From: Pegoplata infirma
Lineage: Eukaryota > Arthropoda > Insecta > Diptera > Anthomyiidae
Assembly: GCA_963921195.1 (NCBI GenBank)
Contig: OY992537.1
Span: forward strand, 79,652,535 to 79,716,534
DNA length: 64,000 nucleotides
Direction of reading: 5' to 3'
This document shows positions 1 to 11,378 of the stretch, piece by piece. The notes under the pieces were generated by a model. That model was given only the letters and a program-made list of their open reading frames with translations. It was not told the DNA's origin and did no database searches. The stretch's first letter is position 1, and every line of letters begins with the position of its first letter. The position numbers and the translations under genes are program-made.

Positions 1-315
1 TGCTTCTCAATAAGTATTTATTGAAATGTTTTTGAATTTTAGAATTCTTTTAAGCAAAATATCTCGAAATCTTTAAATTTTTCTATAGGATAAGAAAATT
101 TTCTTCAAGCAAAATTTGAAAATTTTTTTATAGAAACATGTTAATACATTTTAAATCTTAAAAAAATCACAGATTCAATGAAATGTCTCGGAAACTTTGA
201 TTTATCTATTTAAAAATGTCTCAAAATCTAAAACTTTTCTTAAGGAAAACTGTCTGCGAATCTTAAATTTGTTCTGAGACTGTTTTGCAGGAAAATGTTT
301 TTGATTCACAAACTT
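1..315. other. AT-rich sequence without recognisable feature
   Basis: No open reading frame of note and no terminal repeats are visible. Short phrases such as TCTCAAAATCT and AAATTTTTCTA recur loosely, suggesting decayed repeat sequence. Confidence 0.5.
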
Positions 316-486
316 TTAACATGATAATGTTTTTAGGCTGATGTCTAATTTTAAAAAAGTTGCAGGACGCCACCTCAGTTTGACTATATAAGCTAACGAT
401 TAACAAAAAAGAAAATTGGAATTACTGTTTTCATTTTCTTAAGACCAAAAATTTTTGTAACTTGGGTTTGTAACTTTGATAATAAT

Positions 487-528
487 TCACCTCATGGGGA
501 ATAAAACAAATATTCACCAGCTGGTGAA
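487..528. other. Twin palindrome in the repeat leader
   Basis: TTCACCTCATGGGGAA (487-502, imperfect) is followed by TTCACCAGCTGGTGAA (513-528, perfect 16-bp dyad, with a CAGCTG E-box-like centre). The same pair occurs at 26635-26677 and 34051-34093 with near-identical spacing. Conservation of both dyads in three copies suggests a functional site of the element, such as a protein-binding or hairpin site. That is inference. Confidence 0.6.
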
Positions 529-547
529 TAAAGCGTAACATAATTAT

Positions 548-1050
548 ATGGCATCAATATTTTTTTTTTCATCAATATTTTTTTTCCTCAATTATTTTTT
601 TTTCCATCAATATTTTTTTTTTCATCAATATTTTTTTTTTCAATATTTTTTTTTCATCAATATTTTTATTCCTCAATATTTTTTTTTTCATCAATATTTT
701 TTTTCATCAACTTCTTTTTTTTTATCAATATTTTTTTTCCCCTCAATATTTTTTTTCCTCAATTTTTTTTTTTTCATCAATATTTTTTTTTCCTCAATAT
801 TTTTTTTTTTCATCAATATTTTTTTTTTCCTCAATATTTTTTTTCCTCAATATTTTTTTTTTCCTCAATATTTTTTTTTTCATCAATATTTTTTTTTTCA
901 TCAATATTTTTTTTTCATCATGTTTTTTTATCAATATTTTTTCATCAATATTTTTTTTTCATCATTATATCAAAATTTTTTTTTATCGAATTATTTTGTT
1001 CATCAATATTTTTTATCATACATTTTTTTCATCAATATTTCTTTCATAAA
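548..1050. repeat. T-rich minisatellite (TTTTTTTTCATCAATA-type units)
   Basis: About 35 irregular units of 12-17 bp, each a T-run followed by CATCAATA or CCTCAATA. The array lies inside copy 1 of the repeat family. It produces a long phenylalanine-rich open frame that is a composition artefact. Confidence 0.85.
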
Positions 1051-1054
1051 TTTT

Positions 1055-1600
1055 TTGGCAAAAGTGCACTTTACGGAGCACAAAAGAGCCTTCAGATTTG
1101 TGTGGATACTTAAATTAAAGGTAATTAAAAAAGAAAAATAAATATAAAGAGGGCTAGGTCCCAGGAGCCTTCTAGGTCCATAAAACCGTCCTGGTAATAT
1201 TTTTTCAAAAAAAAAATATAAAATTTTTCTAAATTATTAAAAAGACCGTCCAGCCGGTCTTTCGGCCGGGCTCAGGGACTACAAACCCCATAAATTAATT
1301 TAGTGGCATCGCAAAATAAAGTTTGTTTTGTGTATCAAGCCTTTTACCTGGTTAATTACTAAATGGCTAAACTATTGAACAGAAAGATACTAAAATGGAT
1401 CTAGGGGGTACTAAAATGGATTTAGGGGGTATCTGCAATCGTTAGCAAATTACCTTTCATTTGAATACCCATACATACATGTTGGTGGGTGGGGCTGTTG
1501 TTTTGCTCCAGGGGGTCTTTCGGAGTGTCCCCTTAAATTTAAACGTGGATTATTTTTGTTTTCCAAAATATTCGTGTCCCGTAAAGTGCACCGTAGCCAA
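1055..1600. mobile_element. TIR element (GTGCACTTTACGG)
   Basis: TTGGC-N4-GTGCACTTTACGG at the left is mirrored at the right by CCGTAAAGTGCAC-N4-GCCAA. The termini lie inside the (T)nCATCAA array, which resumes after the right end. About 545 bp. Inside is a GC-richer patch (CCGGTCTTTCGGCCGGGC) and no coding sequence. No clear target duplication was seen, so the superfamily is not assigned. Confidence 0.55.
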
Positions 1601-1921
1601 TTTTTTTTTCACCAAATATTTTTTTATCAGTAATCTTTTTCATTAAAAACTTTTTTCATAAAAAAGTTTTTTATCGACAAACACAGACAAACAGATTGAT
1701 GTATATCACTAAAATGTCTTAGAAACCTTTACGAATCAATAATATGTAAACAAAATGGGGTCATCGAACGATATTTTGAAGTGTTTTGCATGGAATGACA
1801 AATTAATACCGCGTTATTTTTTCTAGAAAAATTTTGCTTAAAAAAGATCACCTATTTATACAGCAAAACATTATCATGATTCAATGGTTTGGGCAAGAGC
1901 ACAAACTTCGCAGACATTTTT

Positions 1922-2640
1922 AATGGGAAACATGTCTCAGAAAATGTTTGAGATTCTTTGACTTTTTCTAATAAAAAACAATGTACCAGAATCTAGGAAA
2001 TTGTCTCAAAAATTCAAAAAAATCATTAAAGCCTTAAATTTTTCTAGTCTCAGGTATAGAACCTTAGAATTTTTATATTGGGACAACAATGTCTCAGAAT
2101 CAGACAAGGTGAAAAATTTTAATTTTATTTAAAATTCATAAGGTATTTGAAATAAAATTATTGTTCAAATAAATTTCTCAAAAACATTTGAATTTTATTT
2201 CCAATTTTCCAAAAACAAAATTCTTAAAAAAAAAAGAATTTTATTTTTCTAAAAATAAATTTGTAACCATTTTTAAAATATTTACTTGTTGTATGAATAT
2301 AAAATTATTTTTTTTATTAATAAAATTCTTTTAAGAATTTTAAATAAAATTCTTTTGAGAATTTTAAATAAATTTTTTTAGAATTTTATTTAAAATTCCT
2401 ACTCAAATTTTTTGAAAAATTCAAAATTGAATTTAATCAATAACGAATTTTAATTTTTATTGTTTTTCCTTGTCTGCTCAGAATCATAAAACGTTTCTAT
2501 AGAAAAAATCAGTATAACCAAAATGCTAAAAAGCTTTAACTAATAATTCAAATTATTTTTTAAGTTTCCTGCAAAAAAAAAAGTTTTTGTGTAAAAAATC
2601 CCCCCCCCCCCCAAGCCAAAGAGCTGGATCCGCTTTAATT
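1922..2640. other. AT-rich degenerate repeats and a C12 run
   Basis: Variants of TTTTAAATAAAATTCTTTT recur between about 2100 and 2460, and a run of C lies at 2600-2612. No gene-like signal is visible. Confidence 0.5.
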
Positions 2641-3284
2641 AAATTCCAAAATCTCGCTATTTTATTCGCGATTTTAATTTTTTAAAAATCCACCAAAAAA
2701 TTATAAAGTGGTAAACTACACGATTCTTTTTTTGGCACAATTTTTTAAAACTTTTTCGTTTAAAGTAGAGGATTTTAGCTTTCAATTTCAATTTTGATTA
2801 TCAAAATCCGATGTTTACTCAAGGAGTTATAGATCTTCAAAGTACATCGATAAACGATTTGAAAATCCTAAAATCATTTATTAACAAAATTAAAAAAAAA
2901 AATATTTTTATATGGGCATAATTTAAAAAAAAAATATTAAAAATAGAAGACTTTTGTGTCCTATTAAAATGATGACTGATTTTTTTTTTGCAAAAATGTT
3001 ATACTTTCATAATATGTTAATTAAAAAAAAAATCAAAAGAGGTGAAAGTTGACGAAAATGCACTAAAAAAATTCATTTGCATTTAAAATGCATTTTTTTA
3101 ATAACACAATTTTTTTTAACTTTCAAGTTTAATGTAGAGGACTTAAGCTTTTAATTTTAATTTTGATTTTAAAAATCTGATATTTACATAAAAAGTTATC
3201 GCTCTTCAAACTACACTACTTTTTAATATTTTGTGATTTTTAAAAAATGAAAATCGCGAATATAATTGCGAGATTTTGGAATTT
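2641..3284. mobile_element. TIR element, ~645 bp
   Basis: AAATTCCAAAATCTCGC at the left is the reverse complement of GCGAGATTTTGGAATTT at the right, and the match continues inward for about 45 bp with a few differences. A ~70-bp segment starting GTAGAGGA(T/C)TT is directly repeated inside (about 2765 and 3134). There is no coding capacity, which suggests a non-autonomous DNA element. Confidence 0.6.
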
Positions 3285-3555
3285 AATAAAACTGTAAATG
3301 GGAATGTCTAAATGGCTCCATAGTGTATCTATGTACACAATCTAAAGATCTGAGGTCAAAAAATACCCTTTTTCTCGTGATGATTAATGGAAAAGGCGTA
3401 TATCGTATAAAACTATTTTTGAAAATTGGGGGGGTCAAAACTGATTTTTGAAACATGGTTTGTTCGTAATTTTTTCTTAGAATTTTATGCAGAATCCAAA
3501 TATCCTAGACGAATTTGTCAAAAATTTTGGTCCGAACAATTCACTCCGCTCTAAT

Positions 3556-4221
3556 ACATAACTTTGTCATTCCGTTTGTAACCCCTTGAAATATTGGTAT
3601 AGGAGCCCATAAGGTATATATATTCATGATCCTCGATCGATTTTAAGACGATCTAGCGATGTCCGTCTGTCCGTCTGTGTGTCTGTTGAAAACACGTTAA
3701 CTTTTGAAGATTTTATGGAGGCTTCTGAAGCTTAGCATATATGTTAGGCATTTACCTTTTCAGGTTGGTGTTGTAATTCAGTAAAAAACACAATAACTTT
3801 CGTAAGACAATTCTGAGGATGCTTAATCGAATTTCAGCCAAATCGTTTCAGTACACCACTGTAAAAAAGTTTTTAGAAAAACCATGAATTTCAGATTGGT
3901 TTCACTTTAAATTATCGTGTTAAAAAAAAAGAGCTTTAAAAAAAGAAGCTTTAAAACATTGGTAAGCCACAAAATGATTTAACAAAGTATTTTTGTCTCT
4001 CCAAAATATTTTTACACTTAAAAATGTAGAGTCGAAAACACTTTGGCACTCAAAAAAAATTTATCAATTTTTATTTTTTTTTACAAAAATGACAAAAAAA
4101 GTTTTTTACTCAAAATAAAATATTTCTAGTCAAAATTATTAATTTTTTTCGAGTTAGAAAATTTACTATGCTTTAAAAAGGGCATTCGACCAGACCAAGT
4201 CGAATTTAACTTTTCTACTTG
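3556..4221 (+). mobile_element. GTCY element (DINE-1/mini-me-like), diverged copy
   Basis: The copy carries the landmarks of the most abundant family in the window: TTTGTCATTCCGTTTGTAAC, ATTCATGATCCTCGATCG, a short GTCYGTCY tract (about 3660-3685), GTTGAAAACACG, and the 3' end AAGTCGAATTTAAC then TTTTCTACTTG. The 5' terminus (TATACCCTCCAC) is missing and the right part has lost GTGGAGGGTATTC. A GTCC/GTCT core is the known hallmark of dipteran DINE-1/mini-me elements. The assignment rests on that structure, not on a database match. Confidence 0.7.
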
Positions 4222-4588
4222 TTTAAAATTGCTATTTGACTTAATTTTTAAAATTTGCGTTTTTTTTAATTTCTCATTTATTTCGGAATTTGTCTAAATT
4301 GTTGTATAACTTTTCTATATTTTTATTTTCTAAATTTCTCGTTATTTTTTTGCTTGTTGTAATTTTTCTGTATTTTTTTTTTACTTCTATTAAGATATTT
4401 TTTCCGAGTTTGTGATTCTTTTTTATTTGGAAGTCCGATGCAGTCCATATAAGACCTAGACTCTTGATGTTTGGCACTAATTTGTCTTATGGTCTAAGGC
4501 TAAATAAAATTTTCCCAACCTCTAAAAAACCTTTTTTTTTGTACCTTGGCTAAGCAAATAAAACACTTTAGGGGATAACAAAATTATT
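4222..4588. other. AT-rich sequence, no feature recognised
   Basis: Only low-complexity AT sequence with short chance reading frames. Confidence 0.5.
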
Positions 4589-4951
4589 ACCGATACCCAC
4601 CTAGAATAACGGTATTTGGCTATTGTACCGCTACCAATAAAGATATGGACATTTTCAAACGCGATTATGAAAGCTGATGAAATTTCTAGTATTTTAAATG
4701 TGTCACTTCGTGTTTCTACCGGTTCATTTTCGAAACATAGGTCAATACCTTTATAATACCGTTTGAAACGGTATTATAACGGTATTGGCCTATATAACTA
4801 AAACGAACCGGTAGAAACTCGAAGTGACACATTTAAAATACTAGAAATTTCATCAGCTTTCATAATCGCTTTTTAAAATGTCCATATCTTTATTGGTTGC
4901 GGAACAATAGCCAAATACCGTTATTCTAGGTGGGTATCGGTTGCCAACCCT
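4589..4951. mobile_element. Foldback element, ~350 bp
   Basis: Two arms of about 165 bp run from ACCGATACCCACCTAGAATA (from 4589) to its mirror TATTCTAGGTGGGTATCGGT (ending 4941). They are nearly identical, with a small AT-rich centre at about 4755-4785. Beyond the right arm lies TGCCAACCCTG, which read from outside is CAGGGTTGGCA, a tip common in insect hAT elements. The left side lacks it. This may be a hAT-derived foldback with a damaged left end. Confidence 0.75.
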
Positions 4952-5091
4952 GGATTTTTTTGAAATTTTTTTGTGTAAAACTTCTATCAATTCTACAAAT
5001 TTTTTGCCCAGGAAGATCGTGGGATAACGATTAATACTATTTTTTAAAATTTTTTGAAAAAATTTTATTGTAATTTTCCAATCTTAAAATC

Positions 5092-5560
5092 ATTTCTACT
5101 GCTCCAATGGTGCGTCATAGAGGGGTCCTTTATAAGACCGACCCCCATTAATTTTTACGTCTTAACATTTCTTTGGAGCAAACTAATACTCTATCTCCAA
5201 TTTCTAAGGGGGCTCCCACACAAAACGACATTTTTTAAAATTTGTTCCAACCGCTCTAACTGCCCTAATAGTGCCCTTAGAGCAACAAAATGTATGACCG
5301 ACCCACAATATTTTTTTAGTCCAAACATTTTCTCTGAACACACCTACCCTCTATCTTTAACTGTTAAGGCGGTCCCCATACAATTTTTTTTATTTTTTGT
5401 AAATTTGTTTTATTTAATCAGCTTCTACCGGTCCAATGGTGCGTCCGAGAGGGGTCATTACTGAGACCGACCCCATTTATTTTTACCCCACAACATTTTT
5501 TCAAAACATACCTACGCCCTATCTCCACTCCCTAAGTAGGCTCCCATACAAATAACAGTT
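5092..5560. repeat. ~165-bp tandem repeat, three units
   Basis: Three diverged units start near 5092, 5247 and 5420. Each contains a CCAATGGTGCGT-like phrase, GAGGGGTC, GACCGACCC, a CATTTTTT-rich part and CCCTATCTCC-GGCTCCCATACA. A reverse-oriented fragment of the same family lies at about 44095-44210 (TGTATGGGAGCCCCCTTAGG). A 136-codon open frame here is not conserved between units. Confidence 0.65.
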
Positions 5561-5701
5561 GTAGCAAATTTTATAAAAATGTAATTTTGTTTAACTTTAT
5601 TTTAATAAACATTTTAATTATTTTTAAATTTAATATTAATTAAATATTTAATTAATATAATTTATTGTTTAATTAAATTTTAAGCTCAATTGATTTTTTT
5701 T

Positions 5702-5872
5702 TATACCCTCCACTCTAGTGATAGAGGGTATATATAAGTCTGTCATTCCGTTTGTAACACCTCGAAATATTGGTCTAGGACCCCATAAAGTATATATATT
5801 CATGATCCTCGATCGATTTTAAGACGATCTAGCTATGTCCGTCCGTCCGTCCGTCCGTCCGTCCGTCCGTCC

Positions 5873-5922
<50 letters not shown>

Positions 5923-7624
5923 TAAAAACACGCTAACTTTTGAAAGACTTTACGGAGGCTCCTGAAGTTTGGCATATATGTTGGGCATTTACCTGGTCAG
6001 ATTGGTATTGCAATCCAGCAAAATCGGTCCAGTGGTTCAAAAGTTATAAGCAAATGAGTGAATTTCGGCAAGGGTTTTTCTGGAATTTACGAGATAAAAC
6101 ACACGGTAACTTTCGAACGGCAATTCTGAGTGTGCTGAAGTGTGGCATATATATTTGTCGTTCCTCTGGGCCGGTTTGTTTAAAATTTCAGCCAAATCGG
6201 TCCAGTGGTTCAAAAGTTATTAGCAAAACCGTAAATTTCAGATTCGCCTCACCTTAAATTCACGTGTTGAAACCCCGTTAAACAGGTTTTAAAAACATTG
6301 GTAAGTCACAAAAATATTTTACAACGCATTTTTGTCACTCAAAAATATTTTAACACTAAAAGAAAAAAAAAAAAAAAACACTCGAAAAAAATTTTACACT
6401 AAAAAAAATTTTACACCCAAAAAAAATTTAGTAAATTTATTTTTTTTTTATACCCTCCACTCTAGTGATAGAGGGTATATATAAGTTTGTCATTCCGTTT
6501 GTAACACCTCGAAATATTGGTCTAGGACCCCATAAAGTATATATATTCATGATCCTCGATCGATTTTAAGACGATCTAGCGATGTCCGTCCGTCCGTCCG
6601 TCCGTCCGTCCGTCCGTCCGTCCGTCTGTCCGTCTGTCTGTCTGTCTGTTGAAAACACGCTAACTTTTGAAAGACTTTACGGAGGCTCCTGAAGTTTGGC
6701 ATATATGTTGGGCATTTACCTGGTCAGGTTGGTATTGCAATCCAGCGAAATCGGTCCAGTGGTTCAAAAGTTATGAGCAAAAGACTGAATATTGGCAAGG
6801 GTTTTTCGTGAATTTATGAGATAAAAAGCACTATAACTTTCGAAAATCAATTCTGAGGATGCTGAAGCTTGGCGTATATATTTTTCGTTCCTCCAGCCTA
6901 GTTCGTATTGAATTTCACCCAAATCGGTCCAGTGGTTCAAAAGTTATTAGCAAAACCGTGAATATCAGATTATCTTCACCTTAAATTCACGTGGTGAAAA
7001 CTCGTTAAACCTGTTTTACAACCATTGGTAAGTCACAAAAATATTTTCAAACGTATTTTTGTCACTCAAAAATATTTTTATACCAAAACAAAAAAAAAAA
7101 TACACTCGAAAAAAATGTTACACTCAAAAAAAATTTTACACTCAAAAAAAAAATTAGTAATTTTTTTTTTTAATGTAAAATTCAAAAAAAAAAATCCATT
7201 AAAAAAAAATTTACACTCAAAAAAAATTTTTTCAAAAATTACTAAAAAAAAATTTTACACTCAAAAAAAAATTTACACTCAAAAAAAAATTATTTTTTTT
7301 AAAAAAAAAAAAATTACTAAAAAAAAATTTTTTTACACAAAATAAAATATTTCTAATCATAACTGTTATTTTTTCACGTTGGAAAATTTACTATCACTTA
7401 AAATGAGCATTGTGGAGGGTATTCATAGATTCGGCCAAGTCGAATTTAACTTTTCTACTTGTTTTTTCAAAAATTAGTTAAAAAAAAAGTTTTTTTTAAA
7501 CAAAATAAAATATTTCTAATCAAAAATGTTATTTTTTCACTCTAGAAAATTTACTATAACTTAAAAAGGGCATTGTGGAGGGTATTCATAGATTCGGCCA
7601 AGTCGAATTTAACTTTTCTACTTG
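5702..7624 (+). mobile_element. GTCY element, outer copy split by another copy
   Basis: The 5' end TATACCCTCCACTCTAGTGA is at 5703 and a long GTCC/GTCT tract at about 5838-5920. The copy breaks off in a T-run at 6448, resumes at 7462 with TTCAAAAATTAGTTAAAA and ends with TTCGGCCAAGTCGAATTT plus AACTTTTCTACTTG at 7624. The terminal TACCCTCCAC and GTGGAGGGTA are inverted repeats of each other. The interruption is a second complete copy of the same family. Confidence 0.85.
6449..7461 (+). mobile_element. GTCY element, inner full-length copy
   Basis: A complete ~1.0-kb copy from TACCCTCCAC to CTACTTG, inserted in a T-run of the outer copy. Both ends are therefore defined by the host copy. No target duplication is needed, which fits Helentron-like insertion between T residues. 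The GTCY tract is at 6586-6650. Confidence 0.85.
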
Positions 7625-8260
7625 TTTGTTTTCTGTGTGTGTGCTACTGTGGGTTTTTCTCATGCATTATTTTACACACAAAAACAAATACAAAAGTATA
7701 AACAGTTTGTTGAAAGATTTTTAATTTTTCATATAGTTTTTTGAATTCTCATTTTTTTTATAGTTTTATGTATGTGTATAAAAATATACTTATATATAAC
7801 CAATATTATAAAATTGTCTCATTGACTATGTTTCAACGGCATAAATATATTTGGTAAAGTTTGAAGAAATATTTTTTTAACCGTTTTTATTTAAAAAATG
7901 TTTTTTTTTACTTATTTTTGTTAAAAAAAGTTTTTAGTTAATTTTTTTTTTAATTTAAACAATTAAAATTTTAATAATTTTTTTTTTTTTAATTTTAATT
8001 AAATATTTTAATTTATAGTATTAAATTTTTAATCAATTAAATTTCCATTTATTTTTAATTAACGACATACAAATATTTTTAATTTATATGCGCATTTGAG
8101 TGATTGATTAATTAGTTTTTTAATTAAATCTACTATTTTTTTAATTAATTAATTTATTTTTTGTGTATATTCATTTCTATATCAACTAAACTCCGTCAGC
8201 ATAAAGTGATCATATATTTTATTTTGAAGAAATGTGAAATAACGAGAAAATTCCAGTTTT
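7625..8260. other. AT-rich sequence, no feature recognised
   Basis: Long runs of A and T and TTAATTAA-like motifs. No reading frame or terminal repeat can be supported. Confidence 0.5.
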
Positions 8261-9321
8261 TATACCCTCCACTCTAGTGATAGAGGGTATATATAAGTTT
8301 GTCATTCCGTTTGTAACACCTCGAAATATTGGTCTAGGACCCCATAAAGTATATATATTCATGATCCTCGATCGATTTTAAGACGATCTAGCGATGTCCG
8401 TCCGTCCGTCCGTCCGTCCGTCCGTCCGTCCGTCCGTCCGTCCGTCTGTCTGTCTGTCTGTCTGTCTGTCTGTTGAAAACACGCTAACTTTTGAAAGACT
8501 TTACGGAGGCTCCTGAAGTTTGGCATATATGTTGGACATTTACCTGGTCAGGTTGGTATTGCAATCCAGCGAAATCGGTCCAGTGGTTCAAAAGTTATGA
8601 GCAAAAGACTGAATTTCGGCAAGGGTTTTTCGTGAATTTATGAGATAAAAAGCACTATAACTTTCGAACATCAATTCTGAGGATCCTGAAGCTTGGCATA
8701 TATATTTTTCGTTCCTCAAGCCTAGCTCGTATTGAATTTCACCCAAATCGGTCTAGTGGTTCAAAAGTTATTAGCAAAACCGTGAATATCAGATTAGCTT
8801 CACCTTAAATTCACGTGGTGAAAACCCGTTAAACCTGTTTTACAACCATTGGTAAGTCACAAAAATATTTTAAAACGTATTTTTGTCACTCAAAAATATT
8901 TTTATACAACAACAAAAAAAAAATACACTCGAAAAAAATGTTACACTCAAAAAAAATTTTAAACTCAAAAAAAAAAATTAGTAAATTTTTTTTTTAATGT
9001 AAAATTAAAAAAAAATTTAAAAAAATTTAAAAAATTTACATTAAATAAAAAATTAGTTTTTTTTTCAAAAATTACTAAAAAAAAATTTTACACTCAAAAA
9101 ATTTTTTTTTTTGAATGTAAAATTCGAAAAAAATTTTACACTCAAAAAAAATTAGTTTTTTTTTTTTGGAAAAATTACTAAAAAAAAAATTTTTACACAA
9201 AATAAAATATTTCTAATCATAACTGTTATTTTTTCACGTTAGAAAATTTACTATCACTTAAAATGGGCATTGTGGAGGGTATTCATAGATTCGGCCAAGT
9301 CGAATTTAACTTTTCTACTTG
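8261..9321 (+). mobile_element. GTCY element, full-length copy
   Basis: All landmarks are present in order: TATACCCTCCACTCTAGTGA, a GTCCGTCC...GTCTGTCT tract (8397-8472), GTTGAAAACACGCTAAC, AAATCGGTCCAGTGGTTC and GTGGAGGGTATTC, ending TTTTCTACTTG at 9321. It is very similar to the inner copy at 6449-7461, suggesting recent activity. Confidence 0.9.
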
Positions 9322-9658
9322 TTCCCCTTATCTTTGACCTTTATATAAAAATACAAAAAAAAAAATGTCTAAGATTTACGTTTGTTTTGTTTGTACTTTT
9401 TAGTAATTTTAGTAATTCCGAAAACACACTTAAAATCTAGGTCTCTGCTAACTAGTAATTTTCAAACCGACTCTTAATATTTTAAACATATTGCACATTT
9501 ATTACTTTATTATTATTTCAATATCGAATGCTCTTTAAAAAAAAAAAAAAAAAACATTTTAATAAAATAATATTTGTTTATCCATAAAATGCATGCAATT
9601 TTGCAGAATTTGTTAATTATTTTTATGTGTGCAAACTCTTCAATAGTATTTCAATTAA
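9322..9658. other. AT-rich sequence upstream of the 76-codon ORF
   Basis: No repeat landmarks recognised. An A-run lies at about 9537-9554. The stop codon TAA directly precedes the ATG at 9659. Confidence 0.5.
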
Positions 9659-9889
9659 ATGTTTTCGTCAACATATACCGGTGTCAAATTTGAAATACAC
9701 GGTCCAACAGAACATAACAATTTAAAATTCAAACGTGGTGAAATTTCCATGTTTCGTATATCGGACAAGATATATTATATTTTTTTCCATGTAAAATCGC
9801 GCGCTGAATTCGAAGATGATGTCAAAAAGTTTAAAATCGGAAAAGGTTTTAAGATATTGCCAAATTCTATATTTAAAAAAGTGGTTTGA
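9659..9889 (+). CDS. Unidentified 76-codon ORF
   Basis: Unlike the other open frames in this window, this one has balanced, protein-like composition: mixed charged, aromatic and small residues and no homopolymers. It starts at ATG 9659, directly after an in-frame TAA, and ends at TGA. The middle part (about residues 26-60, GEISMFRISDKIYYIFFHVK then SRAEFEDDVKKF) could form two beta strands and an acidic helix. There is no signal peptide or membrane segment. It sits in about 650 bp that shows none of the local repeat families, between two GTCY elements. I do not recognise the family. It could be a small gene, an exon remnant, a fragment of a mobile or viral gene, or chance. No promoter or splice context was established. 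Confidence 0.3.
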   Translation: MFSSTYTGVKFEIHGPTEHNNLKFKRGEISMFRISDKIYYIFFHVKSRAEFEDDVKKFKIGKGFKILPNSIFKKVV

Positions 9890-9977
9890 CATAAATTAAT
9901 ATGCCTCCAGATAAAATCAGAGAATTTTATTTTTTTTACTAATTAAGTACTTTATCAATTCTCCATACAATAATTAT

Positions 9978-10645
9978 TATACCCTCAAACTACAGTTTAA
10001 GGGTATACTCACTTTGTCATTCCGTGTGTAACGCATCGAAATATCGGTCTAGGACCCCATAAAGTATATATATTATTGATCAGTGATCGATTTTAAGATA
10101 TTCTAGCGATGTCCGTCTGTCCGTCCGTCCGTCTGTCCGTCCGTCTGTCCGTCCGTCCGTCTGTGTAAGACACGATACAGTCCAAAATAAAAGTGCTAGA
10201 CTCCTGAAATTTGGAACATATATGTTTTATGTTCATAGGCTGGTTAAGTTCGGAGATGGGAAAAATCGGACCAGGGGGAAAAAGTTCCCCCTTGACAAAG
10301 TAAACCAATCAATGAAAAATCAATAGGTTTTTTTGTATTTTTTTTAAACAAATGAAACATTTTATGCTTGAAAAAGTTCAAAGTCTTGGACTTCGACCCA
10401 GGGGATTTGAAAATGACTTTTTTTGGTCCGCTCCCTTTTGTGAGCGTGGATATTAGCAAATAATTTATATAATGATGAAATTGTATTATTTACAAAAAGC
10501 AGTAATTAAATTTTTAAACATTTTTGACCTAAGGACCCCGACAAGACCGACCCCCCCCCCCAAAAAAAAAACGCCCCTGCAATTTTTTTATTTTTTTAAA
10601 CGTTGGAGGTTATACAAGATTCGGCACAGCCGAATTTAACACCTT
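9978..10645 (+). mobile_element. GTCY element, second subfamily
   Basis: The layout matches the main family but the sequence differs. It starts TATACCCTCAAACTACAG and has TTTGTCATTCCGTGTGTAAC, ATTGATCAGTGATCGA, a GTCYGTCY tract at 10110-10162, CCAGGGGGAAAAAGTTCCCCC, and ends GATTCGGCACAGCCGAATTT. Its end differs from the main family's GGCCAAGTCGAATTT. A sister copy lies at about 23322-23960. Confidence 0.75.
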
Positions 10646-10847
10646 AGAATCTATTCATCGATACATATATCGCTAACTTTACTTCAATTTAAATGAAATT
10701 TAGAAGAAAAATTAAATTGTATTACAAATTAGACTAATTGTAAGTTAATTTTTTTTTTAATTTTATTCCTGTAAGTAAAGCTTAAGTCTGTTTTATTACG
10801 AAGAAAACAAGAGGGTTTTTATTTAAATCCGTCAAAAATTGTAGAAT

Positions 10848-10990
10848 TTGCATGCATTTGAACAAAAATGCATAAATTCAGTTTTATATTTGTATTTGTT
10901 TATTTCAGGTGTGCCAAATGTGAAAACACACAAATATAACTGCATTTGTATAAAACTGAATTTCTGCATTTTTACTCAAATGCACGCAAG
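10848..10990. mobile_element. Short foldback, ~140 bp
   Basis: GCATGCATTTGAACAAAAAT on the left mirrors ATTTTTACTCAAATGCACGC on the right, and TCAGTTTTATA mirrors TATAAAACTGA. The arms are about 40 bp around a ~55-bp centre. No target duplication was identified. Confidence 0.55.
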
Positions 10991-11378
10991 TTTAGCCTTT
11001 TTCAACAGCTATTTCTAAAAGACCTCTAGTTTTTTCGTAATATGAGGCTTGATCTGTTAAGAAAAAAATGAATTTTAATTCTTTTTTGATAATTTTGTCA
11101 ATCATTATTTTAATTGACAATAAATAGAAAAATGGATCAAATGTTTAATCAAAATCTAAAAAATGTTTGATTGAAAAAAATTTCAATCAATCACCTACAA
11201 TTTGATGACTTTTATAACAATTTTTTTAATTGGAGGAATTTCAATCAAAAAATTGATTGAATCCGCGTTTTTGTTGGTTGAAATTCGTTTAAAATTTTTT
11301 CTGTGTAGTTTTTGGAAAAGTATTGGTTTTTGTTTTTTGCAAATATGGGAAATTTTTTTTCTCTATTTTACAAAACTA
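10991..11378. other. AT-rich sequence, no feature recognised
   Basis: Contains loose inverted phrases (TTGATTGAAA and TTTCAATCAA near 11167-11190) but no supported element. Confidence 0.4.

Larger units (their letters stand above)
316..1921 (+). mobile_element. (T)nCATCAA repeat family, copy 1
   Basis: This is the first of three copies of one interspersed element; the others are near 26461-28287 and 33886-35597. All begin with TTAACATGATAATGTTTTT, continue with a shared lead ending in a pair of palindromes, then a long T-rich array, then a shared right part. In this copy CATGATAATGTTTT at 320-333 is mirrored by AAAACATTATCATG at 1865-1878, a possible TIR. Similarity to copy 2 runs on to about 1921, so the true right end is uncertain. 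A smaller TIR element interrupts the copy at about 1055-1600. No coding capacity is visible and the superfamily is unknown. Confidence 0.6.

Noticed and set aside
548..1141. 197-codon phenylalanine-rich open frame
   Set aside because: Produced by the (T)nCATCAA array. Similar frames arise in every T-rich array (27594-27809, 34177-34419) and none is conserved.
5940..6257. 105-codon frame shared with 14150-14467 and in part with 33123-33326
   Set aside because: Shared only because the DNA is the same repeat. Copies at 6449-7461 and 8261-9321 have a stop codon in the same frame, so there is no coding constraint.
7025..7345. 106-codon lysine-rich open frame
   Set aside because: Composition artefact of A-runs in the right part of a GTCY element.
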